A stretch of DNA of 49,612 bases from Oscillospiraceae bacterium (GCA_902761635.1 CACWLG010000045.1:1-49612); one strand, 5' to 3'. Shown: positions 1 through 8,732, counted from the first letter of the stretch. The notes: a model not told the origin generated them from the sequence alone. Made by a program: numbers and translations.

Positions 1-17
1 AGACAAACCTCCACTCT

Positions 18-145
18 CGTCATTCCGAGCCAGTGTCGCAACACTGGCGTGGGAATCCGTTCCCCGGCAGAATGTCAGTAAACATGCGGCTTTCGGGGAG
101 TACGGATTGCCACACCAGTGACATCGGTCACTGGTTCGCAATGAC
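18..145. repeat. Inverted pair of ~48-bp interspersed repeat units
   Basis: Two related units face each other. Unit 1 (18-65) starts GTCATTCCGAGCCAGTG. The reverse complement of unit 2 (95-145) starts GTCATTGCGAACCAGTG. Both continue through a CACTGG half-site to AATCCGT and a run of C. Each unit has its own small hairpin, CCAGTG pairing with CACTGG, and the two units can also pair with each other across about 30 bp. This looks like an interspersed palindromic repeat. No gene is evident in 1-230. Confidence 0.7.
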
Positions 146-230
146 AGACCGGAAGCTGGTGCTTGCTGAATTAAGCCGATACTCATATTCACTTTTATCG
201 CATGGGCCATCGCGTCGGCCTCTGCGATAT

Positions 231-641
231 TTACCGGGCGCTTCCGAGCCAGCCCTCTAAAATCAGGCTCGCCGCCACGGCGTCCACGCTCTTGCGGTGC
301 TGCTTTTCCTTTTTGCCGGCGCTGTGCAGGATGGCATGGGCCTCGATGCTGCTGCGCCGCTCGTCCCACAGGATCACGGGCAGGCCGGTCTCTCGGATCA
401 GCAGCTCCCGGAAGACGCGGCTTTTCTCGGCGCGCGGCCCCTCCGTGCCGTCCATGTTTTTCGGCAGGCCCAGCACCAGGGTGCCCACATCCCGGACCCT
501 TGCCTCCTCGGCGATGCGCCTCGCGGCCCGCTCCATATCCCATTCCTGCATGGTCCAGGCCTCGCCCGCCAGAATGCCCAGCGGGTCCGAGACCGCAAGC
601 CCGATGCGCTGATCGCCGTAGTCGATTGCCATGGTGCGCAT
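231..641 (-). CDS. ruvX: Putative pre-16S rRNA nuclease / Holliday junction resolvase-like protein (YqgF/RuvX)
   Basis: This 136-residue protein has an RNase H-like fold. The family trims the 5' end of pre-16S rRNA and was earlier proposed to resolve Holliday junctions. Visible family motifs are DYGDQRIGLAVSD at the N-terminus (first catalytic Asp), GLPKNMDGTEGPRA in the middle, DERRSS, and KSVDAVAASLILE at the C-terminus. The length is normal. The frame stays open upstream, but the ATG at 641 is preceded by an AAAGGAGG Shine-Dalgarno and directly precedes the conserved first strand, so I chose it. Its promoter side abuts the 161-bp palindromic repeat that separates it from the glycosyltransferase gene. 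Confidence 0.93.
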   Translation of the reverse strand: MRTMAIDYGDQRIGLAVSDPLGILAGEAWTMQEWDMERAARRIAEEARVRDVGTLVLGLPKNMDGTEGPRAEKSRVFRELLIRETGLPVILWDERRSSIEAHAILHSAGKKEKQHRKSVDAVAASLILEGWLGSAR

Positions 642-657
642 GGGAAAGCCTCCTTTT

Positions 658-818
658 AGGCAACACCGCACAATCCGCCTTCGGCATCTCCTGGAAAATT
701 TGCGCTCTGATTTCGTCACTTTTTCTTGAGGTACACAAAGTACATCTGCGAAAAAGTGCCTTTATCAGAACTCAAATTTTCTCAGGATCTGCTCTTGCCG
801 AATTATGCGGTATTGCCT
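658..818. repeat. 161-bp imperfect palindrome (MITE-like hairpin element)
   Basis: The two ends are near-perfect inverted copies. The left arm begins AGGCAACACCGCACAAT, and the reverse complement of the right arm begins AGGCAATACCGCATAAT. Matching blocks continue inward: TTCGGC, AAAATTTG, CTGAT and CACTTTTTC. The centre is GTAC-ACAAA-GTAC near 735-750. No coding sequence is supported inside. It begins beside the stop codon of the glycosyltransferase gene and fills the gap to ruvX. The form suggests a non-autonomous mobile element or a large processed hairpin. Confidence 0.8.
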
Positions 819-1877
819 TTATTTTTTGTGCTTGAGCTTTGTAAACAGCCGCGGGGCTGCCTCCCCGGCCTTTGCCACGAGGCGGAAGGCGAGGTAATTG
901 AGCGTGACGTTTTTTGTATGCATCACGGCGCAGAGGCTCTTCACCGCAGGGCCGCCGAACACATCCCGGCTGCGCGCCTGCACCCGTTCATTCTCCAGCG
1001 TGCGGCGGATCTCGGCGCGCTTCTCGGCCTCGGTGAGCGTGCATTTCGGAGAAAACAGGGTGGTCAGGCAGGAAAAGACGCTCTTGACGAACATATAGCG
1101 ATAGTCCCGCTCGTCCGAAACGGAGAAGCGGCGGCAGAGCGCCTCCATCCGCGTGTCCGACTTTAGGCACACGTCCAGCTTTTTGTCGTAGTAACGGGTG
1201 ATCAGGCTCTCCCCGGGGTACATGATATAGGCATACTTGCACTCCGGCAGCACGGCGACGGACTGCGCCCGCTCCAGACAGTCATAGATGAAAAGCCGGT
1301 CCTCGCCCCAGCGGTAGTCCTGAAAGCGGATGGCGTTGTCCAGCACGAGGCTTGCCCGGAAGAGCTTGCCCCAGACCTGGTTCAGGAGATTGGCCTTGTA
1401 CAGCCGCCCGAGGCTTGCGCCCAGGGTTTCGGGCGTATAGCGGGCCGCCGGTTCATAATAGCGCTGGACGCTCCCGTCCGGCTCCAGGATGGAAAAGCCC
1501 ATCAGCACAAGGTCCGCGGCCCCGGCGTTTTCGATGGCGTATTCCAGCGCGTCCGGCTCCAGCAGGTCGTCCGCGTCGGAGAACATGAGGTATTCCGTCC
1601 CCGGCGGCACGACGTCAAGGCCCGCGTTTCGCGCCCTGGCAGGGCCGCCGTTCGGCAGTTTGATGGGCTGCAGGCGCCCGTCCTCCCTCTGCAGGCGCGA
1701 GAGGATCGCCGCCGTCTCGTCCGTCGAGCCGTCATCCACCACGATCAGCACGAGATCCCCCATGCTCTGCCCGAGGATGCTGCGCACGGTTTTTTCGATG
1801 GTGCTTTCGGCGTTGTAGGCGGGCATGATCACCGCCGCCCGCGGGGCAAAATGCGTCATGGCCTTTTCTCCGATCAT
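819..1877 (-). CDS. Family 2 glycosyltransferase
   Basis: This 352-residue protein has a GT-A domain at the N-terminus. Residues about 13-60 read VIMPAYNAESTIEKT followed by VDDGSTDET, the nucleotide-sugar binding strand and loop. The metal-binding region FSDADDLLEPDALEYAI follows at about residue 100. The C-terminal half is helical and variable, as in enzymes decorating surface polysaccharides or teichoic acids; donor and acceptor cannot be read from sequence. The start codon overlaps the upstream DUF2461 stop as ATGA, with a purine-rich GGAGGA upstream, which suggests translational coupling. An in-frame ATG six codons later is an alternative start. No other polysaccharide genes are adjacent. 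Confidence 0.85.
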   Translation of the reverse strand: MIGEKAMTHFAPRAAVIMPAYNAESTIEKTVRSILGQSMGDLVLIVVDDGSTDETAAILSRLQREDGRLQPIKLPNGGPARARNAGLDVVPPGTEYLMFSDADDLLEPDALEYAIENAGAADLVLMGFSILEPDGSVQRYYEPAARYTPETLGASLGRLYKANLLNQVWGKLFRASLVLDNAIRFQDYRWGEDRLFIYDCLERAQSVAVLPECKYAYIMYPGESLITRYYDKKLDVCLKSDTRMEALCRRFSVSDERDYRYMFVKSVFSCLTTLFSPKCTLTEAEKRAEIRRTLENERVQARSRDVFGGPAVKSLCAVMHTKNVTLNYLAFRLVAKAGEAAPRLFTKLKHKK

Positions 1878-2554
1878 TTTGCCTTTTCCTCCTCCGGGCA
1901 GGACATCCAGATCTCAACCAGAAAACGGTACAGGGGCATCAGCTCGACAAAGGCGTCGGCCACGATCCCCGGCAGCTCTGCGGTATAGGCCGCACCGCCG
2001 AGGTCGAAATTCTTCTGTACGCCCACATACTTTAAATTATACCAGGCGTCCAGCATCGGGTCGTCGTGCAGAGCCTTGGGGCGCTTGTAAGGCTCACCCG
2101 AGAGCGTCCAGCCCCCGCGAGAGACCGCCTTCACGATGCGCAGAAAGCGGGCGGGATTGGCGTCGACGGCGCGGCGATAAGCCTCCATTTGTGCGGGGCT
2201 CGTCTCCCAGAAGCCCATGCCGTAGCGGTAGGCGGACGGGCCGATCTCAAACCAGAAAGCAGGGCCGTGCTTGGACACGTCGCTGGTCCAGAGCGTGAAC
2301 CAGAGGTGATCCTTGTAGGGCCCCCGGCCGAAGAGGCGGCGGGCATCCCGATAGATGCGGGAGATGTGCACTGAACCCTCAAAATCGGGGAGGCGTTTTT
2401 TCATCCCGGCATAGGTATCGGCCGCCATGGCCTTGAAGGGGGTGTTGACATAGTCCTCAAATTCCTGCTTGTGGGCCAGAAACCAGGGTCGTTCGTTGTT
2501 GAAGGCGAGATCCCAGAGGAAGGCGCCGGTTTTTTCGCTGAATCCGGAAAACAT
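1874..2554 (-). CDS. DUF2461 (TIGR02453) family protein
   Basis: This 226-residue cytosolic protein belongs to a widespread family of unknown function. The N-terminus MFSGFSEKTGAFLWDLAFNN followed by ERPWF matches the family opening, in which the conserved NN.R.WF motif sits near residue 20. Central features are DARRLFGRGPYKDHLWF and the GMGFWE segment. I place the start at the ATG at 2554 because it aligns with the family N-terminus; a TTG at 2581 would add nine residues and overlap the cinA stop. The gene sits between cinA and the glycosyltransferase in a tightly packed leftward operon. I do not assign a biochemical role. Confidence 0.85.
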   Translation of the reverse strand: MFSGFSEKTGAFLWDLAFNNERPWFLAHKQEFEDYVNTPFKAMAADTYAGMKKRLPDFEGSVHISRIYRDARRLFGRGPYKDHLWFTLWTSDVSKHGPAFWFEIGPSAYRYGMGFWETSPAQMEAYRRAVDANPARFLRIVKAVSRGGWTLSGEPYKRPKALHDDPMLDAWYNLKYVGVQKNFDLGGAAYTAELPGIVADAFVELMPLYRFLVEIWMSCPEEEKAK

Positions 2555-2577
2555 GTGAGTACCGTCTTTCTTTAAAA

Positions 2578-3834
2578 TCAATCCACTTTTAAGCCGCGCA
2601 TCCAGCGGCGCATCATGTCGAAGGCGTGGTTGCCCGCCATGCGGCGGATGAAGCTGCGGGTGCGAAATGTGCCCATGTGCGTCTCGCGGACCCAGGTCCC
2701 GTCGGGCGCGGCAAGGCCGATGAAGACGGTGCCCACCTCGTGCACCCCGTCCCCGTCGGGTCCGGCGAGGCCCGTGACGCTCACGGCGAGGTCGGTGCAG
2801 AGTCTTTCGCGCACCCCCTCGGCCATGGCGGCGGCCACCTCGCGGCAGACGGCGGTCTTCTCCCGGAGAAGCTGCGCGTCCACGCCGAGCAGGGCCGTCT
2901 TGACCTCATTGGTATAACTCACGACGCCGCCCTTGAAAAAGGCGCTCGCGCCGGGCAGCTCCGTAAAGCGGCGCGCAATGTCCCCGCCGGTGCAGCTTTC
3001 GGCCGCGGCGAACGACAGTTTTTTCTCCTGCAGCAGCGCCATCACGGCCTCCTCCAGGCATTCGATGTCCTCACCGTATATGAGCTCGCCGAGCTTTTCA
3101 CGCACATGCGCCGCCACCGGGGCGATCATGGCTTCACACTCCGCCTCGCTCCCGGCTTTGGCGGTGATCTGCAGCAGACAGTCACACTCCTTGGCGTAGG
3201 GAGCCATGGTGGGATTCGTCATGCGGTTCATCTCGTCGGCAAAGAGATCGTCCACCGCGCTTTCGCCGATGCCGAAGATTTGCAGGGAGTGGGAGACGAT
3301 CACCTCATCCGAGAGCTTTTTGAGATAGGGCAGGGCATAGTGCCGGAACATGGGCACGCACTCCTTGGGCGGGCCTGGGAACATGAGCACATGTTTTCCC
3401 TCTGCCTCAAAGGCGCAGCCGGGGGCCGTGCCCCACTGATTGTGAAATATCTCACAATTCTCCGGTACCAGCGCCTGGCTGTAGGTGTTGGGAGTCAGGC
3501 CGCGGCCTGTCCTGATATACTCGTAGAGGCCCTGCTCCTCGCGCTCGCTTTTCACAAGCTTTTTGCCGAAGGCCTCGGCCAGGATCTGCTTGGTCAGATC
3601 GTCGCAGGTGGGGCCGAGGCCGCCGGTGGTGATGAGGATATCGGCGCGCTTTTTGGCGATCTCCACGCACTGGCGCAGACGCTCGGGATTATCGCCCACC
3701 ACGGTGTGATATTTTACGTTGATCCCGATCTTCGACAGCATTTCGGAGATATCCCGGGCGTCGGTATTGGTGATGTGGCCCAGCAGGATCTCGGTGCCGA
3801 CGCACAGGATCTCGGTATCAAAGCTCTTCTTCAT
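2578..3834 (-). CDS. cinA: CinA: nicotinamide-nucleotide amidohydrolase / competence-damage-inducible protein
   Basis: This 418-residue two-domain protein has the full Firmicutes architecture. The N-terminal MoCF/COG1058 domain shows GTEILLGHITNTDA, TTGGLGPTCDD and MFPGPPKE, typical of ADP-ribose pyrophosphatase-like CinA domains. The C-terminal PncC domain, from about residue 255, has AAAESCTGGDIARR, which contains the catalytic Ser of NMN deamidase, then GGVVSYTNEVK and VSVTGLAGPDG. The family recycles the NMN released by NAD-dependent DNA ligase and is competence-linked in some species. The start overlaps the end of thiI by 17 nt, so the two are probably co-translated. The Shine-Dalgarno inside thiI is weak. 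Confidence 0.95.
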   Translation of the reverse strand: MKKSFDTEILCVGTEILLGHITNTDARDISEMLSKIGINVKYHTVVGDNPERLRQCVEIAKKRADILITTGGLGPTCDDLTKQILAEAFGKKLVKSEREEQGLYEYIRTGRGLTPNTYSQALVPENCEIFHNQWGTAPGCAFEAEGKHVLMFPGPPKECVPMFRHYALPYLKKLSDEVIVSHSLQIFGIGESAVDDLFADEMNRMTNPTMAPYAKECDCLLQITAKAGSEAECEAMIAPVAAHVREKLGELIYGEDIECLEEAVMALLQEKKLSFAAAESCTGGDIARRFTELPGASAFFKGGVVSYTNEVKTALLGVDAQLLREKTAVCREVAAAMAEGVRERLCTDLAVSVTGLAGPDGDGVHEVGTVFIGLAAPDGTWVRETHMGTFRTRSFIRRMAGNHAFDMMRRWMRGLKVD

Positions 3835-5002
3835 AGCCGACAGGAATCCTTTCCAGCCCCGCGAGGGCTTCGTTCACCAGCGCCTCCACATCGAGGGCGG
3901 CTTCGGCCTCCTCGACCTCCTGCACCGTGGGATGGGTGCGCGGATGGCGCGGAGTGAAAACCGTGCAGCAGTCCTCATACGGCAGGATAGAGGTCTCGAA
4001 GGTGCCGATCTTTCGGGCCTGTTGGATGATCTCGCTCTTGTCCATGCCGATCAGCGGCTGCAGGACCGGCAGACTCAGCACTGCCTGGGTGGAGGCCATG
4101 GCCTCCATGGTCTGGCTTGCCACCTGGCCGAGGTTTTCGCCCGTGACGATAGCCTTGGCCCCGTTGTCCAGGGCGATGCGCTCGGCAATGCGCATCATGA
4201 AGCGGCGCATGATAAGGGTGAAATACTCCTCGGGGCACTTGTCGCGGATCTCCTCCTGAATATGGGTGAAGGGCACGACCTCCATACGCATGCGGCCGCA
4301 CCAGGGGGTCAGGAGGCTTGCAAGCTCGATGACCTTCTCCTTGGCCTGCTGCGAGGTATAGGGGAAGGAGAAAAAGTGGACCGGGATGGGCCGCACGCCG
4401 CGCCGGGCGATCATCCAGGTGGACACGGGGCTGTCAATGCCGCCGGAGAGCAGAGAGATCGCCACGCCGTTGGAGCCCACAGGCATCCCGCCCGCGCCGG
4501 GCACCGGAGATGCGTGCACGTAGGCGGCGAGATCCCGCACCTCGATATGCACGGTGAGCTCGGGGTTATGCACGTCTACGGCGCAATCGGGAAAAGCGTC
4601 GTCCAGCTCCCCGCCGACGTACTGGCTGAGCTGCACACTCGTCATGGGGAAGGACTTGTCGGAGCGACGGGTCTCCACCTTGAAGCTTTTGGCGTGCAGC
4701 ATCTCGTCCCGAAGGTAGGTTTTGGCGAGCTCCACAATGGCGTCCTTGTCCTTTTCGCATGCGGCAGCACGTGAAATGGCCACAATGCCGAAGACCTTCT
4801 GCAGCTCTTCAAAGGCGGCGTCCATGTCGGCGTTCTCCTCTGCCCCCTCCACATAGATGGCGGACTGAAGGATATAGGCCCTGAATTTGCCGATGCGGCT
4901 GAGGCGCCAGCGGATATTGCCGAGCAGCTTCTGCTCGAAGCGGCGGCGGTTGAGGCCCTTGAGTATGATCTCGCCGACCTTTAATAGGATGATATCGTTC
5001 AT
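3818..5002 (-). CDS. thiI: tRNA 4-thiouridine synthetase ThiI
   Basis: This 394-residue enzyme adenylates and thiolates U8 of tRNA and, in many bacteria, contributes sulfur to the thiamine thiazole. An N-terminal ferredoxin-like region and THUMP domain (about 1-165) precede the PP-loop ATPase domain with SLLSGGIDSPVS at about 183-193. The protein ends without a rhodanese domain, as is usual in Firmicutes, so sulfur would come from a partner cysteine desulfurase. No such gene is visible nearby, although many relatives keep one next to thiI. The AAGGAGAAAGC Shine-Dalgarno at the start is strong. It overlaps cinA by 17 nt and begins the thiI-cinA-DUF2461-GT run. Confidence 0.95.
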   Translation of the reverse strand: MNDIILLKVGEIILKGLNRRRFEQKLLGNIRWRLSRIGKFRAYILQSAIYVEGAEENADMDAAFEELQKVFGIVAISRAAACEKDKDAIVELAKTYLRDEMLHAKSFKVETRRSDKSFPMTSVQLSQYVGGELDDAFPDCAVDVHNPELTVHIEVRDLAAYVHASPVPGAGGMPVGSNGVAISLLSGGIDSPVSTWMIARRGVRPIPVHFFSFPYTSQQAKEKVIELASLLTPWCGRMRMEVVPFTHIQEEIRDKCPEEYFTLIMRRFMMRIAERIALDNGAKAIVTGENLGQVASQTMEAMASTQAVLSLPVLQPLIGMDKSEIIQQARKIGTFETSILPYEDCCTVFTPRHPRTHPTVQEVEEAEAALDVEALVNEALAGLERIPVGYEEEL

Positions 5003-5070
5003 GCTTTCTCCTTTTTTTCAGCCGCCTGCGGCGCCTTGTGGCGCGGTTTTGCCGCATGGGGCCTTTTCAT

Positions 5071-5114
5071 AAACGACGGATTCGCCCGTAAGGATGTCTG
5101 CGAATCCGTCGTTT
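5071..5114. terminator. Hairpin between mscL and thiI
   Basis: A perfect 15-bp inverted repeat, AAACGACGGATTCGC and its complement, encloses a 14-nt loop (5086-5099). It lies directly downstream of mscL on the minus strand and upstream of thiI. The minus-strand T-tract is weak, so termination may be partial; a T-rich run follows on the plus side. Confidence 0.55.
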
Positions 5115-5130
5115 TCTGTATGTTCTTTTT

Positions 5131-5580
5131 TTATTTTGCTTTTCCGTCCTGCTTACGGAGCTCAGCCAGAATCTCGCCGAGCAGCTCTTCGGTGGTGGGC
5201 TTGGGATCTTCCGCAGCCTTGGCTTCCTCCTCTTCCTGCTGCTTCTTCAACAGCTTCTCGCTCATCTCCTTGGCTTTGTTGATGGCCTTGATGACGGAGA
5301 ACAGCGCAAAGGCGATGACCAGGAAGTTGATGATGGTACCAAGGAAGGTGCCGAGACCGAGGACGATCGGCTCTCCGCCGTCCGTTGCGGCGCGAAGAGT
5401 GATGTTCAGCGCGTCCGGATTCGGGGAGTTGAACAGGACCGCCAGCAGTGGTGTGATCACGTTGCTGACCAGGGAGCTCGTAATGGCCCCGAAGGCGCCG
5501 CCAATGATGACGCCGACAGCCATATCCATGACGTTTCCGCGGGAGATAAAGGTTTTGAACTCTTCAAAAAACTTTTTCAT
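5131..5580 (-). CDS. mscL: Large-conductance mechanosensitive channel MscL
   Basis: This 149-residue membrane protein opens a wide, non-selective pore on hypo-osmotic shock. The N-terminal amphipathic helix and pore-lining TM1 read FISRGNVMDMAVGVIIGGAFG, the family hallmark. TM2 is at about residues 72-97 (FLGTIINFLVIAFALFSVIKAIN). A charged cytoplasmic helix rich in K and E (about 100-149) follows, as in other MscL proteins. The length is at the upper end of normal. The start has an AAAGGA Shine-Dalgarno. It is transcribed leftward, between serS and thiI, with a strong hairpin after its stop codon. Confidence 0.96.
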   Translation of the reverse strand: MKKFFEEFKTFISRGNVMDMAVGVIIGGAFGAITSSLVSNVITPLLAVLFNSPNPDALNITLRAATDGGEPIVLGLGTFLGTIINFLVIAFALFSVIKAINKAKEMSEKLLKKQQEEEEAKAAEDPKPTTEELLGEILAELRKQDGKAK

Positions 5581-5631
5581 GATACTCGTCCTTTCATTTT
5601 ATTTTTAGAGTGAAATGTATTCACTTCCCTC

Positions 5632-6951
5632 TTACTTCTTCGGCGTCAGGATCTTCGTGCCGCCCATGTAAGGCCAGAGGACCTCGGGGATGGTGACGCT
5701 GCCGTCAGCCTGGAGATGGTTTTCCAGGAAGGCAATGAGCATGCGCGGGGGTGCGACAACGGTGTTATTGAGAGTGTGGGGCAGGTAAACTCTGCCGTCC
5801 TCGCCCTTGACACGCATTCTCAGGCGGCGCGCCTGGGCGTCGCCCAGGTTGGAGCAGGAGCAGACCTCAAAATACTTCTGCTGTCTCGGGCTCCAGGCCT
5901 CGATATCGCAGGACTTGACCTTGAGGTCGGCAAGATCGCCGCTGCAGCACTCAAGCTGGCGCACCGGGATTTCCATGCTGCGGAAGAGCTCCACCGAGTA
6001 GCGCCACATCTTCTCATACCAGGCCATGGAGTCCTCGGGCTTGCAGACTACGATCATTTCCTGCTTCTCAAACTGGTGGATGCGGTAAACGCCGCGCTCC
6101 TCAATGCCGTGGGCGCCCTTTTCCTTCCGGAAGCAGGGAGAATAGCTCGTGAGAGTCTGAGGCAGGCTCTGCTCGGGAATGATCTGGTCGATGAACTTGC
6201 CGATCATGGAGTGCTCGCTGGTGCCGATGAGGTAGAGATCCTCGCCCTCGATCTTATACATCATGGCGTCCATATCGGTCTGGCTCATGACGCCCTCTAC
6301 CACGTTGCCGTGGATCATAAAGGGCGGGATGCAATAGATAAAGCCCTTGCCGATCATGAAGTCACGGGCATAGGCCAGAACGGCGGAATGCAGGCGCGCA
6401 ATGTCGCCCATGAGGTAATAGAAGCCGTTGCCGGAGACGCGGCCCGCCGCGTCCATGTCCACGCCGTTGAAGCGCTCCATGATCTCGGTGTGATAGGGGA
6501 TCTCAAAGTCGGGCACCACGGGCTCGCCGAAGCGCTCCACCTCCACGTTTGCGGAGTCATCCGGGCCGATGGGGACGGAGGGGTCGATGATATTGGGGAT
6601 GTTCAGCATCAGATGGCGGATCTTCTCGGCATATTCCCCTTCCAGGCGCTCAAGCTCAGCCAGACGCTCATCATTGGCTTTGACGGCGGCCATATTGGCG
6701 TCGATCTGCGCCTGGATGGCAGCTTTCTCTTCCTCGGAAGCCTTCTTGAGCTTTCCGAACAGTGGGCCGTTTGCCTTGGAGAGCTGGTTTTTCTTTGCGC
6801 GCAGATCGCTTGCCTCGGTAATGGCTGCGCGGTTGAGACGGTCCAGCTCTATGACCTCGTCCACCATTGGGAGCTTCTGATCCTGGAATTTCTTTTTGAT
6901 ATTCTCTTTGACGATCTCCGGGTTCTCTCTCAGAAATTTGATGTCAAGCAT
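5632..6951 (-). CDS. serS: Seryl-tRNA synthetase
   Basis: This 439-residue class II synthetase charges tRNA-Ser. The N-terminal half (about 1-115) is the long antiparallel coiled-coil arm that grips the tRNA (DLRAKKNQLSKANGPLFGKLK and the following heptads). The catalytic core has motif 2 CFRKEKGAHGIEERGVYRIHQF and the motif 3 region LNNTVVAPPRMLIAFLENH. Motif 3 differs from the common ALENYQ form, which suggests a divergent clostridial subtype. The upstream gap to parB is only 66 nt, so there is no room for a T-box leader. The start has a GGAAGG Shine-Dalgarno. It is probably co-transcribed with parA and parB. Confidence 0.95.
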   Translation of the reverse strand: MLDIKFLRENPEIVKENIKKKFQDQKLPMVDEVIELDRLNRAAITEASDLRAKKNQLSKANGPLFGKLKKASEEEKAAIQAQIDANMAAVKANDERLAELERLEGEYAEKIRHLMLNIPNIIDPSVPIGPDDSANVEVERFGEPVVPDFEIPYHTEIMERFNGVDMDAAGRVSGNGFYYLMGDIARLHSAVLAYARDFMIGKGFIYCIPPFMIHGNVVEGVMSQTDMDAMMYKIEGEDLYLIGTSEHSMIGKFIDQIIPEQSLPQTLTSYSPCFRKEKGAHGIEERGVYRIHQFEKQEMIVVCKPEDSMAWYEKMWRYSVELFRSMEIPVRQLECCSGDLADLKVKSCDIEAWSPRQQKYFEVCSCSNLGDAQARRLRMRVKGEDGRVYLPHTLNNTVVAPPRMLIAFLENHLQADGSVTIPEVLWPYMGGTKILTPKK

Positions 6952-7017
6952 TGCGATTTACCTTCCTACAATTTATATTTAACACGGGTTTTGTTTTGCC
7001 TTCTTTTATGCCCAAGC

Positions 7018-7872
7018 TTATTTGAGCTTTTCCAACGCTTCGATCAGCGCTTCCCTGTCGTCCGCGCCGTAAAACTCAATTTCAATGCGGCCTATTTTTT
7101 TGCCGTCGATCAGCTTTACCTTGCGGCCGAGGCTGAGACTCAACCGGTTCGCCACCTCTGCGGCGTAGTCCACCCGAATTTCCTCCTCGGGCTTTGGCTG
7201 CTTTGGCTCCTTGAGAAGCCGGGCGGCAAGCTGTTCGGTCTGGCGAACGGACAGGCCCTTTTCCACGACCTCCTTTGCTGCGGCGATCTGAAGCTTATCG
7301 TCCAGGATTGGCACCAGAGCGCGGGCATGGCCGGCAGAGAGCTGCTGTTTTTCCACCATTTCCAGCACCGCGGGGCAGAGGCTCAGGAGCCGCATGGCGT
7401 TTGCCACTGCCGGGCGGGAGCGGCCCACGCTTTTCGCAGCCTCCTCCTGGGTCAGGCCGTATTCGTCGATCAGTGCGCGAAAGCCACGGGCTTCTTCAAT
7501 CGGGTTCAGATCTTCACGCTGCAGGTTCTCCACGAGCGCAAGCTCTGCGGTGCGACGGTCGTCGGCCTCGATAACCCGGACCGGCACCTCGGTCAGGCCT
7601 GCCAGTCTTGCTGCGCGCCAGCGGCGTTCACCGGCAATGATCTGGTAATAGCCGCTGTCCAGTCTGCGCGCAGTGATGGGCTGGATCAGACCGTACTGGG
7701 CAATGGAGTCCGCCAGCTCCTGCATGCTCTGTTCGTCAAAAATTTCCCGCGGCTGGTCCTGGCGGGGTTCCACCTTGGTAATAGGCAGGATCTGAAGTTC
7801 GGTCTCCTCGTTCTCGTCCACGCCAAACAGCGCGTCCAGTCCGATTCCGAGACCCTTCTTTTCTTTTGGCAT
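7018..7872 (-). CDS. parB: Chromosome partitioning protein ParB (Spo0J family)
   Basis: This 284-residue protein is a CTP-dependent clamp that loads at parS and spreads to organise the origin. The N-terminal ParB/Srx domain carries QDQPR at 38-42 and GERRWRA at 81-87 (CTP and phosphate contact). A helix-turn-helix (about 118-145, YGLTQEEAAKSVGRSRPAVANAMRL split over two helices) binds parS. The C-terminal 40 residues form the dimerisation domain. Length and order are normal for chromosomal ParB. It lies just downstream of parA, and two parS sites are within 1 kb. Its Shine-Dalgarno is AAGGAG. Confidence 0.96.
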   Translation of the reverse strand: MPKEKKGLGIGLDALFGVDENEETELQILPITKVEPRQDQPREIFDEQSMQELADSIAQYGLIQPITARRLDSGYYQIIAGERRWRAARLAGLTEVPVRVIEADDRRTAELALVENLQREDLNPIEEARGFRALIDEYGLTQEEAAKSVGRSRPAVANAMRLLSLCPAVLEMVEKQQLSAGHARALVPILDDKLQIAAAKEVVEKGLSVRQTEQLAARLLKEPKQPKPEEEIRVDYAAEVANRLSLSLGRKVKLIDGKKIGRIEIEFYGADDREALIEALEKLK

Positions 7873-7940
7873 ATGTTCTCCTTCCGCTGCGGCCTCGCGG
7901 GGTTTGGCCGCGCAGCCTCTCTCTGAGAAAGAAGCTGGTT

Positions 7941-8699
7941 TTATTTTTCGTTTCTCCTGATAAACTCCACGGCCAGGGCCATGTATCCCTTGCTGCCCCG
8001 ATTGACGCGGTCATAGACCACGCCGGGGATACCGTGGCTGGGTGCCTCGGAGAGGCGGACACTGCGGGGGATCACCTCGGTGTAGACCTTGTCGCCCAGG
8101 AACTTCCGCAGCTCGTTTGCCACCTGCGTCGTGAGATTGGCACGGGCGTCATACATGGTAAGCACGATGCCCTCAATGCCCAGGCGTTTATTCAGATGCT
8201 TGGAGCACATCTTGATGCTTGTCAGCAGGTCCGCGATTCCCTCCAGCGCGTAGTATTCACATTGCATGGGAATCAATACGCTGTCCGCCGCTACCAGAGC
8301 GTTGACGGTCAGCAGTTCCAGTGAAGGCGGGCAGTCCAGAAAGATGTAGTCGTATTCACTGTAGAGTGCCGAGATCTTGTCCTTGAGCACGTACTCGCGC
8401 CGCTCCGCGTGGATCAGCTCCACTGATGCGGCAGCCAGCTCCTTGGATGCCGGGATCACATCCCCGTATTCGGTCTGTACCACGCATTCTGCGGCGGTCT
8501 TGTCTGAGATCAGCATGTCATATGTATTGGGTCTGGTGGTTTTTGAGACGCCCATGCCGGAGCTCGCGTTTCCCTGAGGATCACAGTCTACCAGCAAGAT
8601 TCTTTTGCCCATCAGACTCAGAGCCGCGCACAGATTCACGCAGGTGGTTGTTTTTCCGACGCCGCCCTTTTGATTTGCGATTGCAATGATTTTTGCCAT
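7941..8699 (-). CDS. parA: Chromosome partitioning ATPase ParA (Soj family)
   Basis: This 252-residue deviant Walker ATPase drives origin segregation with ParB and, in Bacillus, modulates DnaA. The deviant Walker A motif KGGVGKTT is at 11-18, the A' region is LVDCDPQGNASSG, and the Walker B-like segment is DYIFLDCPPSLELLTVNAL. The length matches Soj, without the N-terminal DNA-binding extension of plasmid type Ia ParA. A clear sigma-A promoter lies upstream with a parS site next to its -35 element, suggesting autoregulation by ParB. The start codon follows GAAAGGACAAGGGTCCT. Confidence 0.96.
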   Translation of the reverse strand: MAKIIAIANQKGGVGKTTTCVNLCAALSLMGKRILLVDCDPQGNASSGMGVSKTTRPNTYDMLISDKTAAECVVQTEYGDVIPASKELAAASVELIHAERREYVLKDKISALYSEYDYIFLDCPPSLELLTVNALVAADSVLIPMQCEYYALEGIADLLTSIKMCSKHLNKRLGIEGIVLTMYDARANLTTQVANELRKFLGDKVYTEVIPRSVRLSEAPSHGIPGVVYDRVNRGSKGYMALAVEFIRRNEK

Positions 8700-8732
8700 A
8701 GGACCCTTGTCCTTTCTTTTTGTTGTGGGGTC

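Noticed and set aside
2626-3957. 443-codon plus-strand open frame opposite cinA
   Set aside because: CinA and PncC signatures are on the minus strand, and the plus frame has no recognisable motif.
6952-7017. T-box riboswitch before serS
   Set aside because: The gap to parB is only 66 nt, too short for a T-box with a terminator; no T-box motif is visible.
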